Made by a program: the position numbers and the translations under genes. From Nymphaea colorata (lineage: Eukaryota > Streptophyta > Magnoliopsida > Nymphaeales > Nymphaeaceae), in the NCBI RefSeq assembly GCF_008831285.2, contig NC_045139.1, forward strand, positions 8,340,204 through 8,404,203: a stretch of 64,000 bases of DNA. Reading direction: 5' to 3'. The notes beneath the pieces are model-generated. The model saw nothing but the letters and a program-made list of their open reading frames with translations. It was not told the origin of the DNA and ran no database searches. Within the stretch, counting starts at the first letter, position 1. Each line of letters begins with the position of its first letter. Shown in pieces: positions 35,601 to 45,518 of the stretch.

Positions 35601-38600
35601 CCCTTTCTAAATTTCACTTCAAAATCAAAGGCCATCAGTTTGCAAATCCATTTCTAGAGAGTTGGGGACAGCGACTACGGTTGCAGACAATACCGCAGGC
35701 TATGATGATCGGTTAAGACCACGAACTTCCTGCCCATCAAGCAACACTTCCATTCTTTTCCTCTACCATTCTTGCAAGCTCAAAACAGTCTGATAAATTG
35801 CGAGGGTGTGCTGCTTGGACTTCGATTCTAATTTCATCCTTGAGTCCTGCAACAAATGCCCCAACTAGTGCTTCCATCAGCCAACCCCTCACCATGTTAT
35901 TGAGGTCTTCAAATTGCTCCTGATATTCCACAATTGTGCCTCTGCTTAATTTGGGGTAACTCGACGTTGTAGTCGAGGTAAGCTGAGGGTCCAAATCGTG
36001 CCTTCATCGTCTCGATCAGTATCTCCCATGATGGTTTTCCTTGTCGCACCAGTAGCCACCGATACCAACGGATTGCTGGACCGTCAAAGTGCATTGCAGC
36101 GTGGCTTACTCGTGGATCTCCAATGATTCCGTGGCGCTCAAAGAACTGGCCGGCCTTAAAAATCCAACTCAAAGGGTCCTCTCCCATGAATTGTGGAAAA
36201 TCCATCTTTGCTGGTTTCGACCCTCCCTCATGGCTGTTTTCCCTCTCCTGCACAGATTTAGCAGGATTCGGCGTACCTTGTGGCAGAGTCTGAGTCTGCG
36301 CCTCTCCCCTTGTGCTTGGACTCCTAGTCAGTGCCGCTGTTTCTCTGTGTTCGCTACTAGGGTCAAAGGGGCGTTTCTACCTTGTTGTAGAAGTTCCCTC
36401 ATTGTTGCAACAAGGGACTGGTGCTCTGCTAGGAACAACCGCATCCTTGTGTCTGCTTCATGGTGTTGGCCCTCCATTGCTTGGAATCACTGATCCACCA
36501 TTTCCACAATCTCCTCCATTCTGGTCCGGTGAGCATCGATGGAAGCCATGGCATCCCTCATGGTAACCTTGTCACCCATCGGCTCTGATACCAGTTGTTA
36601 GCATTTTTCTTGCTAACTCCTATTTACGCACTCACCCACATGAGAGACAGAGCCTAACTTTGTCTTAATGACAAATTCTTCATTAGCCTTTTAGGGTTGA
36701 CTCCCCTTACAATATATATATGAGTGTTGTGGGCTGGGTTTATTCCATAATTGGACTGTCCACTCGACCCGACTACAGGCTAACTAACTCGCTAGTCATA
36801 ACTAAGGACCTGAAACACAAAAAGATTGATGATTGAAACTGAGAAATGCATGACAAGCTCCCCACACAACCCTTATTGCTATTGTGCCTAACACATGTCT
36901 TACATGTCCATAAAACTCAATGATTTCCCTTGTCATAAAAAACTAAACAAGAAAAGCCCCAAGAACTAATCCTGTTTCTTAGACTCTTCCATTGAAATCT
37001 CACTTATAACATGTTCCTTGCTTAACTAATTTCTTCAACATTGTCTCCAATAGTTACAAGGTTTCCTATGTAAACTAGCACAATATATAAAATTATACAT
37101 TAATGCTTCTACTGTTACAAACAAACAAAGGTTTACAGTTACATTATCCAACAACCGAAACTCAACAATCTTACCTCTTGTTACCTACTTCACTTCATAT
37201 AAAATTCCATCTCAAATTATAAAAACTGAACTCCTGAAGTTCCTTTAATGGAACTGTATGTGGTGTATCCCACAAAACACTCTTGTATTCAAGATGCAAG
37301 ATATATCCTACAATATAGTCAAGCGTAATACCAAATGCATCAATACCATTGTTATTTTCTTTCCTTTTTTAATTTTCAAGTTTAGGAGCCTATGAGGCCA
37401 CTTAGAATAGACTCCTTACTCTTAAGAGTATCCTGAGAACACCACTTTTTGTGGAGAAGATTATCGTTTTATCTTTGAAGCCACTTTCATGCATGAACAG
37501 GAGAGCCTCATGGACTAGGTTCACGGATCATTTTAGTTTTTAACTTTTAACTTCAATCACATTCTTGTGAGATAAAGCACGTCATACATATGCTTGTTTA
37601 TTGTGCTGAATATCTTCTTCAATTCTTCAGGGTTCAATATTGTGCTGAATATCTTCTTCAATTCTTCAGGGTTCAATATCTGATGCAAAGGTATTACTTT
37701 ATAAGTAACATCATTTTTATTACATGATGAACCACTCTCCACTTTTGTTAATTATTTGATTTTTTTAAAGATTGTTAAAACCAAAAGATCAACTTTTAGC
37801 ACATGTGACTGATTCTTGGTCCGCCTGATACGGATTCAGATATGCAGTTTACAACATTTTCCTTAACTACTCTCTGTATAAACATTCTCAAGTCTCAACT
37901 AATTCTCTTAAAAACTTAAATTTTTACATCAACATACCACAATCACAGTGAAGTTCGTCTAAGTATTGCTAGAGATATTGCTAGAGCTACTTGAGTTTAA
38001 TTAGCAAGCAATACCAAATGAAATCGGATGATGTTGCTTTTTCTTATTTTCATTTACCAATAGAAAGATTTGTAATTGATGTTCTATTCCTTGTTCATTA
38101 CAGTTACTTGGACAATCATGTAATCATAACTGATGACTGACCTTGAGCACTTATGAATTCTCTAGAAAGAGCTGATCAGAGAAATGAAATAAGATGAGCA
38201 TTTGTTTATCTCTCTATTGTCCTGATATCAAAAGTACACAAATGAAGTCCATCAGTCTAGCTTTCTTAAACTAACTTTAAATCATACTTAGTTCGCTATG
38301 TGACCTATTTCTTTCCAAACTCAACTAGACCCAGTTCTTGCAAATGGAAGCACTACTGCAAGTCCGCCGGTCAACATACAATTCATCCTACCACCACTCA
38401 CTGCAGCATGGAGAATTCATCATTTAGCAATTTCAATGTAGGCATATTAAGCTACACTAATCGCTGTTCATTACTTTTCCATATTAAAACAACCATCAGT
38501 GGAAGTAACATCAAGATACCAAATTGAAGACACCATTAATAGCAATGTCCTCGCTTTTGAATGCCCAATTCTTGATGAAGGTAAAATGCATTGGATGATC

Positions 38601-40474
38601 TTCTTTCATTTTACGAATTTATGTCACTGCACAGATATCATCTTCATGGTAAAAATTATTTGTCATGAATGCAGTGCTGTTTCTTTTCCCCCAATAAGTA
38701 AAGCTGAGGTCATGGGTTTGTCCTATCAGATTATGCAAATAAGAGCTACCTTCACCTGGCCAGGGTTTGGCTTGAAGACCTTAATGTTGAAGTAGGTCTT
38801 GGGTCAATTACTCGGGACTACCATGTATCATCCCATAAACAACCTTCGAATATAATTTCTTCTGCAAATTCTTATTCTATGATAGCAGACTTCGAGAAAC
38901 ATAAAGACATATATACCATATATACCAGAGAACAAATCCAACAGGCGAAGAAAGAAAGAAGGCTTAAACAAATAAACTAAAATAATAAGACGAAAAGGGA
39001 AGGAAAAGGAAAAATGTATGAAGTTTTTATATTCACGTTGATTTCCATAACTTTTGATTGCAAGCTAAAAACAGTGTCGACAAAGAATTTTAGTGCGGCC
39101 CACACGGGAAGCGAGTCAAATAGCTTCCACTAAAATCTAGTATGAAAAGCCGATTAGAAAAAGAAGGCAAACATATTCAGAGCAACTACTTAGAGAGTCT
39201 AGAAGATTAGTACCATAGGACAACATCAAAACTTCCCACGCACATTAGAACAGAAAATATAGGAAACTCAAGACACAACCACCGCTTTGACATTTATGAT
39301 ATGCCATGTTGGTATTTGCTCTGTATGAAGGAAGAGAAAGAAATAAAAGCACAAAAGAGAAAAGGGCATTTTAGAATGAAACCAAGAAGAGGGCCAACAA
39401 CCTGTCCACTGCTCGGTGTTCCAGTTCAAAATCTATCTTCCGCCAATCTTTTCCCCGTTCTTCCAGCAAGACTTCCCGAGGTTTTGCATCTCCAAAAGGG
39501 TTAATCTTAGGCTTCGGCTTCTGCACTACCTCTGGCTGCGGTAATGGGCTATCCGGCCTGCTTGAATGAGCACTAGAAGGCCTGCTTGAGTGCTCACTCG
39601 TCGGCCTGCTGCTCCTCCGGCTGTCCATCTCCGATTCCAACTTCCTCCAATCCAAACCCTTATCTGCGAGAATTTCTTCACGCGGCCGGGCAGCGCCAAA
39701 CGGGCTCGGCCGAGATCTTGGAGGTTCATTCACCACAGCTTCTCTGCTCGGAGGGTTCAAAACAATTCGCCGGCGCTCACTTTCCGGCGGCGGACCTCTG
39801 AAACTTGATCCGAAGGAGCCCCCCGATCTCGCAAGGCTTTTGCCTGTGTTCCAATTATCGACATCGTCAGCCCTAGAACTCGCCCCACCACCAAGAGAGC
39901 CATAGCGTTCATTGCTACGGAATGAATCCGGTGGCGGTCCCAGCGATTTCTTCGTTGCAGACCAGTTATCGACCTCGTCTGCACGCGAAGGCAGGTCGGG
40001 TTCAGAAGCCCTAGGAGGAGCCGCCCTCCTCTCCTCAGCGAAACCCCCATAGGACCGACCTCCTCCGCCAGAACCCCACGAACCGTCGGCCTGGTCCCTC
40101 CTATCCCACCGTCCGCCACCGCGACCGACACCATCATCCATCCTCAGACCGCCGTAAGACTTGAACCCGCCACCCAAGCGGCCATACTCCTCCCCATCCG
40201 ATCGCTCCCTCGGCCCGGTGGGAAGCCGTTGCATCTCCTCCGGCGTAAGGCCTTTCGGTTCGGAAAAGCGGCTTCCCCCGGGTGGCCCGCCCGTGTGGAA
40301 TTCCGAGAGGGTCATCACCTGCTTCTTCTTCTTGGGTTTGGCGGCCGCTTCCTTCAGGCTGGGGAAGCTCGTCGACTCTCCGGGGAGCCGCGACCCGCCC
40401 ACCGATTCGCCCTCCTGCTCCTCGCGCTCGACCTCCGCCGCCCACGCCCCGATCCCGCCCCATGGCGTCGCCAT
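29627..40474 (-). CDS. EIF4B: Eukaryotic translation initiation factor 4B, plant type
   Basis: eIF4B stimulates the helicase activity of eIF4A during cap-dependent initiation and, in plants, contacts eIF4G/eIFiso4G and poly(A)-binding protein. Coding exons on the minus strand are 40474-39402, 31302-30874 and 29651-29627. Phases agree (GAC AG|A; GAT AG|G) and the total is 508 aa, normal for plant eIF4B. The start [12 protein letters not shown] and the FPSLKEA...[12 protein letters not shown] block are family hallmarks. The Gly/Arg-rich middle carries two ADxVDNW repeats and two NPFG.A.PRE..L...G.DWRK repeats. The charged C-terminal part begins [19 protein letters not shown], and the last exon encodes LKSKERW then stop, the usual plant eIF4B ending. 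Intron 1 is 8.1 kb and holds two datable transposon insertions; intron 2 is about 1.2 kb. The protein appears intact. Confidence 0.95.
29652..30873 (-). other. eIF4B intron 2
   Basis: Donor GAT AG|gtaatc at 30873 and acceptor ctttgtag|G at 29652. It contains a repeat-derived segment (29810-30495) with dense CGATAC motifs and no coding sequence. Confidence 0.9.
29810..30495. mobile_element. Repeat-derived segment with CGTATCG-type ends in eIF4B intron 2
   Basis: The left end has 'cgtattgtaacatgtatcgg' and the right end, reverse complemented, 'cgtatcgcacgatacggg'. These give weak terminal inversion, and there are many internal 'gtatcgtacgatacgg' palindromes at 30365-30490. It resembles in style the element at 31856-33001. 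No target duplication was found, so boundaries are approximate. Confidence 0.4.
31848..33009. mobile_element. 1146-bp hAT-like non-autonomous element with 8-bp target duplication
   Basis: The element proper is 31856-33001. It is flanked by identical 8-mers CTTGTCAT (31848-31855 and 33002-33009). These fit the hAT target preference nTnnnnAn. The ends form imperfect inverted repeats: 'ctatgatacatgggtacg' on the left and, reversed, 'ctatgtcacataggtacggg' on the right. GTAC/CGGTACC motifs crowd both ends. The interior has a pyrimidine-rich region with a 187-codon Ser/Leu-rich frame (32047-32610) but no transposase domain. The eIF4B reading is unaffected because it lies inside intron 1. Confidence 0.75.
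33802..34106 (-). repeat. 3' LTR of the gypsy derivative
   Basis: About 305 bp, TGTTAG...CTAACA. It carries a 7-base insertion ('cataagt') and other differences relative to the other LTR. Confidence 0.93.
34107..34121 (-). other. Polypurine tract
   Basis: On the minus strand 'ttggggggatatagt' immediately precedes the 3' LTR, where second-strand synthesis is primed in LTR retrotransposons. Confidence 0.6.
34230..35750 (-). pseudogene. Broken RNase H-integrase region of the gypsy element
   Basis: Reading from 35750 downward: the end of an RNase H domain ([15 protein letters not shown], then [20 protein letters not shown]); an integrase zinc module with the H-H-C-C pattern (GHEGLEK...FYWPGMI...CEVCQ); and a catalytic-core stretch with MDFIEGLP and [10 protein letters not shown]. 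In the position usually written VVDRLSK it reads VVIRLSK. The integrase C-terminal region ([20 protein letters not shown]) lies near 34451-34675. In-frame stops and shifts separate these pieces, so no functional product is expected. Confidence 0.88.
35737..36253 (-). pseudogene. Frameshifted gag fragment of the gypsy element
   Basis: The first frame includes [20 protein letters not shown] and [14 protein letters not shown], typical of the retrotransposon gag family. Near 35970 the reading shifts to a second frame with [17 protein letters not shown] and [18 protein letters not shown]. Gag is then cut off after MVEEKN, where the internal deletion joins it to RNase H. No CCHC zinc knuckle remains. 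Confidence 0.88.
36581..36593 (-). other. Primer-binding site (tRNA-iMet)
   Basis: TGGTATCAGAGCC on the minus strand, two bases inside the 5' LTR, matches the 3' end of plant initiator methionine tRNA. This is the classic primer site of many plant LTR retrotransposons. Confidence 0.93.
37602..37679. repeat. 39-bp tandem duplication
   Basis: Copies at 37602-37640 and 37641-37679 start 'tgtgctgaatatcttcttca' and are nearly identical. On the minus strand the unit keeps an open frame and reads [13 protein letters not shown] twice, inside a 61-codon frame (37557-37742). The surrounding peptide is not recognised, and it is within eIF4B intron 1. Confidence 0.9.
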
Positions 40475-40589
40475 TCCCCAGAGAGGAAGGAAAGCAGCAA
40501 GATCACAAGAGCTTCTCCTGTGTGAGAGAGGGAGGGGAAGGATGTTGAGCTTTGGCCCGCTAATGGAGCCCGTGCTCAGAAAGCATCCG

Positions 40590-40620
<31 letters not shown>

Positions 40621-40700
40621 CGTAAAGGGTCTGAGAAACGAGGGAGAGAAGGCGGACCCTACAGCGTCGGTCTGCCCGTCCTTGAAAACAAAACAGCGCG
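40475..40700 (-). promoter_or_regulatory. eIF4B 5' leader with (GA)n tract
   Basis: Upstream of the ATG the minus strand carries a (GA)n tract at about 40591-40620. Position and composition are typical of a plant 5' leader or core promoter. No TATA box or start site was assigned. Confidence 0.45.
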
Positions 40701-41106
40701 ACCTTCTGAAACACAACAACGAAAAGGAGAACAAGGCACACAGATCCACGTGTAATACAAAGACGAAATTGTCCTAGAATACCCTTCCAGTAATCTTTTG
40801 GAAGAACAACAAAAGCATTTATATTTGGATATTTCATTATTTAGTTATCTGAATAATTAAATCAAATGTATATCACAAAATTTAAGTAGGTATATAAGGT
40901 TTTGTTTAGTTTATTTTTTATATTTCACTGAAATTAAGTAGTTTATTTGATAAATGTTCTAGACTGAGTCAAACACGAGCTTGCGTCAAGCCAAGCCCGT
41001 CTCCTGCTAATTTTCATCAATTGCTGTTGATATATTGGCTTTATTTAAATTTAAGTAAAATTTATTCGAATTTTATCATGCTTGGTGAAAGCCAACTTGA
41101 ACTTAG

Positions 41107-41430
41107 GGATGCCCATAAATCCGATTTGGATCATATATTAGATTGAATGGCTTCCTAAAAAAATGCGTATGGGAAAATTTTAACATCTGGATAAGAAATT
41201 GGTTCCATTCAGATTTAGGAAATGGTATCAGATCATATTTGGGTTTGATTTAATAATTATTCTATCATATTCAAATTCAAATAGGATTTAGCTTCAAATA
41301 CATATAATATATCCAATGTCCACATGTTATGAAGTTCAGATTTGGATAAAGCAAGATTCAAATACGGATGTGAATTTGAAAATTTGATTTATATCATATT
41401 CGGATTGCGAACTTAGATTTGGATATAGCA
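41107..41430. mobile_element. Diverged copy of the 'GGATTTGGATCATAT' dispersed family
   Basis: It starts near 'gggatgcccataaatccgatt' followed by 'tggatcatatat', with repeated phrases of the type 'agatttggatata' and 'tcatattcggatt'. It shares ordered blocks with 45158-45518. The right end is not clear. Confidence 0.45.
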
Positions 41431-42063
41431 TTAAACTTTTTCTTCATTTGTAAGCGACAAAATATTTTAGGGAGAGGAAAGTGAGCATAAATATTGAGAA
41501 TCTGAATAGGTCAATCTTGAATCCATGTGCAAAGAAGAGACAACTCACCTGAAACATCTTAGTAGTAAGAAGAAAAGAAAGCAAAAGCAATTCCCATGTA
41601 AACATTTGAACAAACAGACATAGTTAAAAGCACATTTGATTCAAATCCAACCCGTTTGACAACTCTACTCGAGCTCAAACATAATTTTCAAGGAGGATTG
41701 CATGCAAGCACTTGTTTTTCTATTGCTTATATATATATATATATATATATATACAAACTTGATAGGAATTATCTAATCGATTCAAAGATGTTAGACTCTG
41801 GAGATAAAACAAATGATGGAAGATAAACTGCTTTTTAAGAGTTTGAAATACCCTTCAAAAGATGATGAGAGAGAGAGAAGGAAAACAAATGAGTTTCAAC
41901 AAGTAAAATTCTTTAACTTTTTTAAATGATATTTTGGATGCTTACAAAACAATTTGCCTTTTATATTTGCAACTTAATATTCATTGTTTGCTTTTTTTGG
42001 AACCAATAGCCTAAATGATTTTTATCAAAGTGTAGTACAAAAGGGTTTGGTAGTGAATGGGTA

Positions 42064-42397
42064 AATGGTGACTCTAGCTACCCAAGTCACTCATGCAGAC
42101 TGTCCAATTCATTGTCATGGATAGTTTTGAATGAAAAACAAGAAAAAAGTGTGTGAAACTAGTATTAAATAATGCAAGTGTCTACCACTTTTTCTTTTTC
42201 TTTTTCTTTCAACTGTTTATTATAACATACCTGGATAATTTTAAACGAAAAACAAGAAAAAAAGTGTGTAAACTAATATTAAATGATGCAAATATCTACC
42301 ACTTTTTCTTCTTATTTTCCTTTTAACTATTTATTATAATGTATCTGGCTGCCATTATGAGTGAGTTGGGTTTCTCTAAATGACTAGAGTCACCATT
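42064..42397. mobile_element. 334-bp TIR element containing a 114-bp tandem duplication
   Basis: The ends are perfect 14-bp inverted repeats, AATGGTGACTCTAG (42064-42077) and its complement at 42384-42397. A second inverted pair lies just inside (cccaagtcactcat versus cccaactcactcat). Between them sit two diverged 114-bp copies at 42121-42234 and 42235-42348. A (TA)n tract follows at 42408. The terminal motif is shared with the next element. Confidence 0.65.
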
Positions 42398-42406
42398 CAA
42401 TTTTCT

Positions 42407-42437
<31 letters not shown>

Positions 42438-42440
42438 TTT

Positions 42441-42853
42441 GAATGGTGATTTTGGTCATTTAGAGTCACCCAGCCTTCTAATCTAACTAGGGGCGTCTCA
42501 TCATAAAAGACGGTTAAGAAAAAAACAAGGAGAAAAAGATTGTATGCATTTTTGTCATCTAGTATTAGTTCCTATTTTTTTCTCTATGTTTTTCTCTTAA
42601 CTATCCATCTGCATTAGTAGACGGCTTTGGTTACATAGCTGGCTGTATTAATGTATAATGAGTCGAGTAACTTTGGGCTCGACTCATTTATCAAATGAGT
42701 CGCGTTCGAGCTCGAATTAAAACTCAAGTTATAAACAATTCGAGTTTGAGTTACATGAGCTCCACTTGTTTAAACTTGACTCGATTCATTTGTTTTTCAT
42801 TTCTCCTGCTATGTCATCTAACTCTCTCTCTCTCCTTTTATTTTTCTTTTCTC

Positions 42854-42893
<40 letters not shown>

Positions 42894-43330
42894 TTCTACA
42901 TCTTTTTCTGCTTCTTCCTCCCACCTCCTCTTTCTATCTAACTTCAACCTCAAATCACATACCATGTAATAGTTTTATGGATTCAACGCTAAGTTGTATG
43001 AATCATTGGTTAATTGATTTTGATGTAAGCAATGAAATTTAGGTTGGTACTCTTCACACACTATTTTTTGTGAACAATTTATGTTTTAGAGAAAAACAAT
43101 ATAGTAATATTGCAGCAGCATTTTTTCCTCATATCTAGAAGAAGTTGAGGATGAGCTGGAGCTCATACTCGGTTAGCTGAGTCTAGCTTGAGCTTGCCAT
43201 ATAAAGCTCAGCTGGAGCTCAACCCAAGCAATATGTGAGTCAAGTCGAGTTCGAGCTGGCTCAGCTTGGGCTCGACTCGCTCGTTGAAGATTCCTATCTG
43301 GGTGACTCTGAATTACTAGAGTCACCATTC
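42441..43330. mobile_element. 890-bp TIR element of the GGTGACTCTA family
   Basis: The 33-bp ends are inverted copies: left (42441-42473) starts 'gaatggtgattttggtca' and ends 'agagtcacccag'; right (43298-43330) reversed starts 'gaatggtgactctag' and ends 'agagtcacccag'. About 27 of 33 positions agree by eye. (TA)n lies just left of the element, and a (TC)n-(TA)n compound tract at about 43336-43386 lies just right. Inside are two 'GAGCTCGACTC' rich blocks (42655-42790, 43145-43285) that may be another element nested here, plus (CT)n and (CA)n at about 42857-42893. Confidence 0.7.
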
Positions 43331-43335
43331 ACACA

Positions 43336-43386
<51 letters not shown>

Positions 43387-45157
43387 AGCAATTGACTTCT
43401 ACCTGCAATCGCGGTTTCCTTGGATAACTACTCCATAGAGGTAGACCTGGGGACAGATCAGTTACATATAATTAATATTATTATAATTATTATCAATTGC
43501 GATTTTGAGATTGTTGTCCATGAAATTTTAAGTTGACCTCTACAAAGGCGTGTAGTGATGTTGAGGGTTGCATTCCTAATTCCAAACACATAATTCTATA
43601 TACTCCTATAAGTATATTGAGATTATATAATTTATCTTGTGTACATTCATGAAAATCCAAACGTCGCTGCTTCTCTAACAACTACACTCTGCCAATTACT
43701 CTCTCTTTAATGCAAATTTGGTAATTGGATAAAAGCCAAGACTATTCATAGTTTCTCTATCTTTATTAATAAATGCATATTACTATTTTATACATTAAAC
43801 CCAATTGATTCGATTGGTTGGGTTGTTTAACAAAATATAAGCAGCAAAAATGTAACTGATATAAAAGGGCATAGTGCGGTGAATCAACCTAGCCGGTAGT
43901 CGGACTCTATTTAGCTGAACCCAAGGTCGGTCTAATTTGGTCTCGGCTTACATGCTACAAATGAGTGGAGCTTGAGCATTTGCTTAAGCTTGTGTGTGCC
44001 AAACTAGCTAGCAGTGACTGGTCATGAACATGTCTTAAATTTGATGAAATTTGTCCATGAAAAAACAAACTTTCCATATTATCCGAGCGAGCGTGGGAGA
44101 ACACCGTTTGATACAGAGCCAAAGCTCTTACCAACCCTTTGTTTCCTTTTAGGAGTAATTCGGTAGCAAAAACACTTTCTAAGTTTTCCACGAATCTGTC
44201 TCAAACTTTGTGGTAGATTCATGGAACACTAGAGCTATTGTTTTATGAACATATTCATGTGATGGTTACAAAATGTTTATGCTACCAAACGACCTATAAG
44301 ATACATTGCCTATTTTTAGTATTTTGGGTGCAGTCCTAAATGTGCTTCAACTTGGGCATCAGTGACCCTCTTTTTACAGTACATGAGGTTGACACTTGAC
44401 TCTGAAATAAAGACTAACTGCCTACTAACCCCCCAGTCGTTGTGCCAACCTTTTCGGCGGCAAAATCTCCATATTACAATAGAGTTATAATCTGAATCCT
44501 GCATATTCCTCTTGTCAAAAGGCCATGCGGCCCTGTTCATTTTCTCTGTCCTCCCCGTTATAAATGAAGACTGTGCATGTTCCAATTAGACTTCCAGCTC
44601 CAATAGTATAATTTCAGTTTCCTTGAAAGCAAAGCGTAAATTATTTAACAAACTTAATGGAGACGTTGGCGTAAGCATAGGGATTTCCCTTGGAGCATTC
44701 ACTATATAGTCGCTAGCTCCTTAACAAAGGAATGTCAATAACTATTTGAAGCAAATTGAGATGGCTCAACTTGGCCTCGTTTCAAGCTTTTTGGTTCATT
44801 TTAAGCCCCATCATGCCCAAACCCTAAGCTCACTTATCTAAATCAGTCTATCTTGAGTTTTCTAACCTCCGTGCTTGTGCAATTCATGGTTAAGGTGTGT
44901 TTGTTAGTCGGGGATCTAAGATTTGCAGAGCCAGGAAAATTGATTGGAGCGGCACTCGCTTAAAAATATTCATATTTGGTAGGACAACAATGGTATATTG
45001 CTTCATTAATTTTTTAGTACATGAATTATTTATATATGTTAATTATTTAAATGTCATTAACTATAAGCAGAAGTACATCAACCCCTTTTGGCAGTTCTAA
45101 ATTCAATACAGTGCCGGTCCAAATTAACCATCGCTAGCAATCGATCTAATGGAGTAG

Positions 45158-45518
45158 TGATGTCAATATATTCGATCTGGATCACATATAAGACACAACC
45201 CATTTGAAAAATCAGATAGGGAAAAAAATTTAATATCTGATCAAGAAATCAGAGTGAATTCAGATTTAGTTAAGAAAAGACATCCAATCGGATGAAATCT
45301 AGTTTTAAGTAAGCCAGATTTAGTTCACAATGCAGATTTGGATTCAGATATGTATGTGAAATTGGACTCGGAATGTGAAATCAGATTTTGAATTTGGATT
45401 TGGATATGACTTTTCTTTGTTCGTATTCAAAGCCGGATTCAAATCTGACTATGTGAATATCTGAAAAAGCAAATGCAGTTAATTGTATATCTGATCCAAA
45501 TCCGATCCATTGACATCC
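45158..45518. mobile_element. 361-bp TIR element of the 'GATGTCAAT' family
   Basis: The left end 'gatgtcaatatattcgatc' continues 'tggatcacatat'. The right end reversed reads 'ggatgtcaatggatcggatt' then 'tggatcagatat'. The inverted ends are about 33 bp with roughly 26 matches. The interior repeats 'gatttggat' and 'cagat(t)t' phrases on both strands. Related sequence occurs at 41107-41430 and 56360-56500. Confidence 0.6.

Larger units (their letters stand above)
33802..36893 (-). mobile_element. Ty3/gypsy LTR retrotransposon, internally deleted, in sense with eIF4B
   Basis: The two LTRs (33802-34106 and 36596-36893) both begin TGTTAG and end CTAACA. The element is flanked by the 5-bp duplication CATGT (33797-33801 and 36894-36898). 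Read on the minus strand, the 5' LTR (36893-36596) is followed by a primer site at 36593-36581 (TGGTATCAGAGCC, complementary to initiator Met tRNA). Gag fragments come next, then RNase H and integrase, then a purine tract before the 3' LTR. The protease and reverse transcriptase are missing: gag runs directly into the RNase H region near 35750. Stops and frameshifts are present. The LTRs match at roughly 90 percent by eye, with mostly transitions, so the insertion is old. Confidence 0.93.
31303..39401 (-). other. eIF4B intron 1 (8.1 kb)
   Basis: Donor GAC AG|gttgtt at 39401 and acceptor catactcag|ACC at 31303. The intron contains the hAT-like element (31856-33001), the gypsy derivative (33802-36893), a 39-bp tandem duplication (37602-37679) and otherwise AT-rich filler. 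Segments 33010-33796 and 36899-39400 show no further recognisable gene. Confidence 0.9.

Noticed and set aside
37557..37742. Calling the 39-bp duplicated frame an eIF4B exon
   Set aside because: Joining exon 1 directly to 31302 already gives the exact plant eIF4B sequence ([10 protein letters not shown]), so an extra exon is not needed. It is kept only as a finding.
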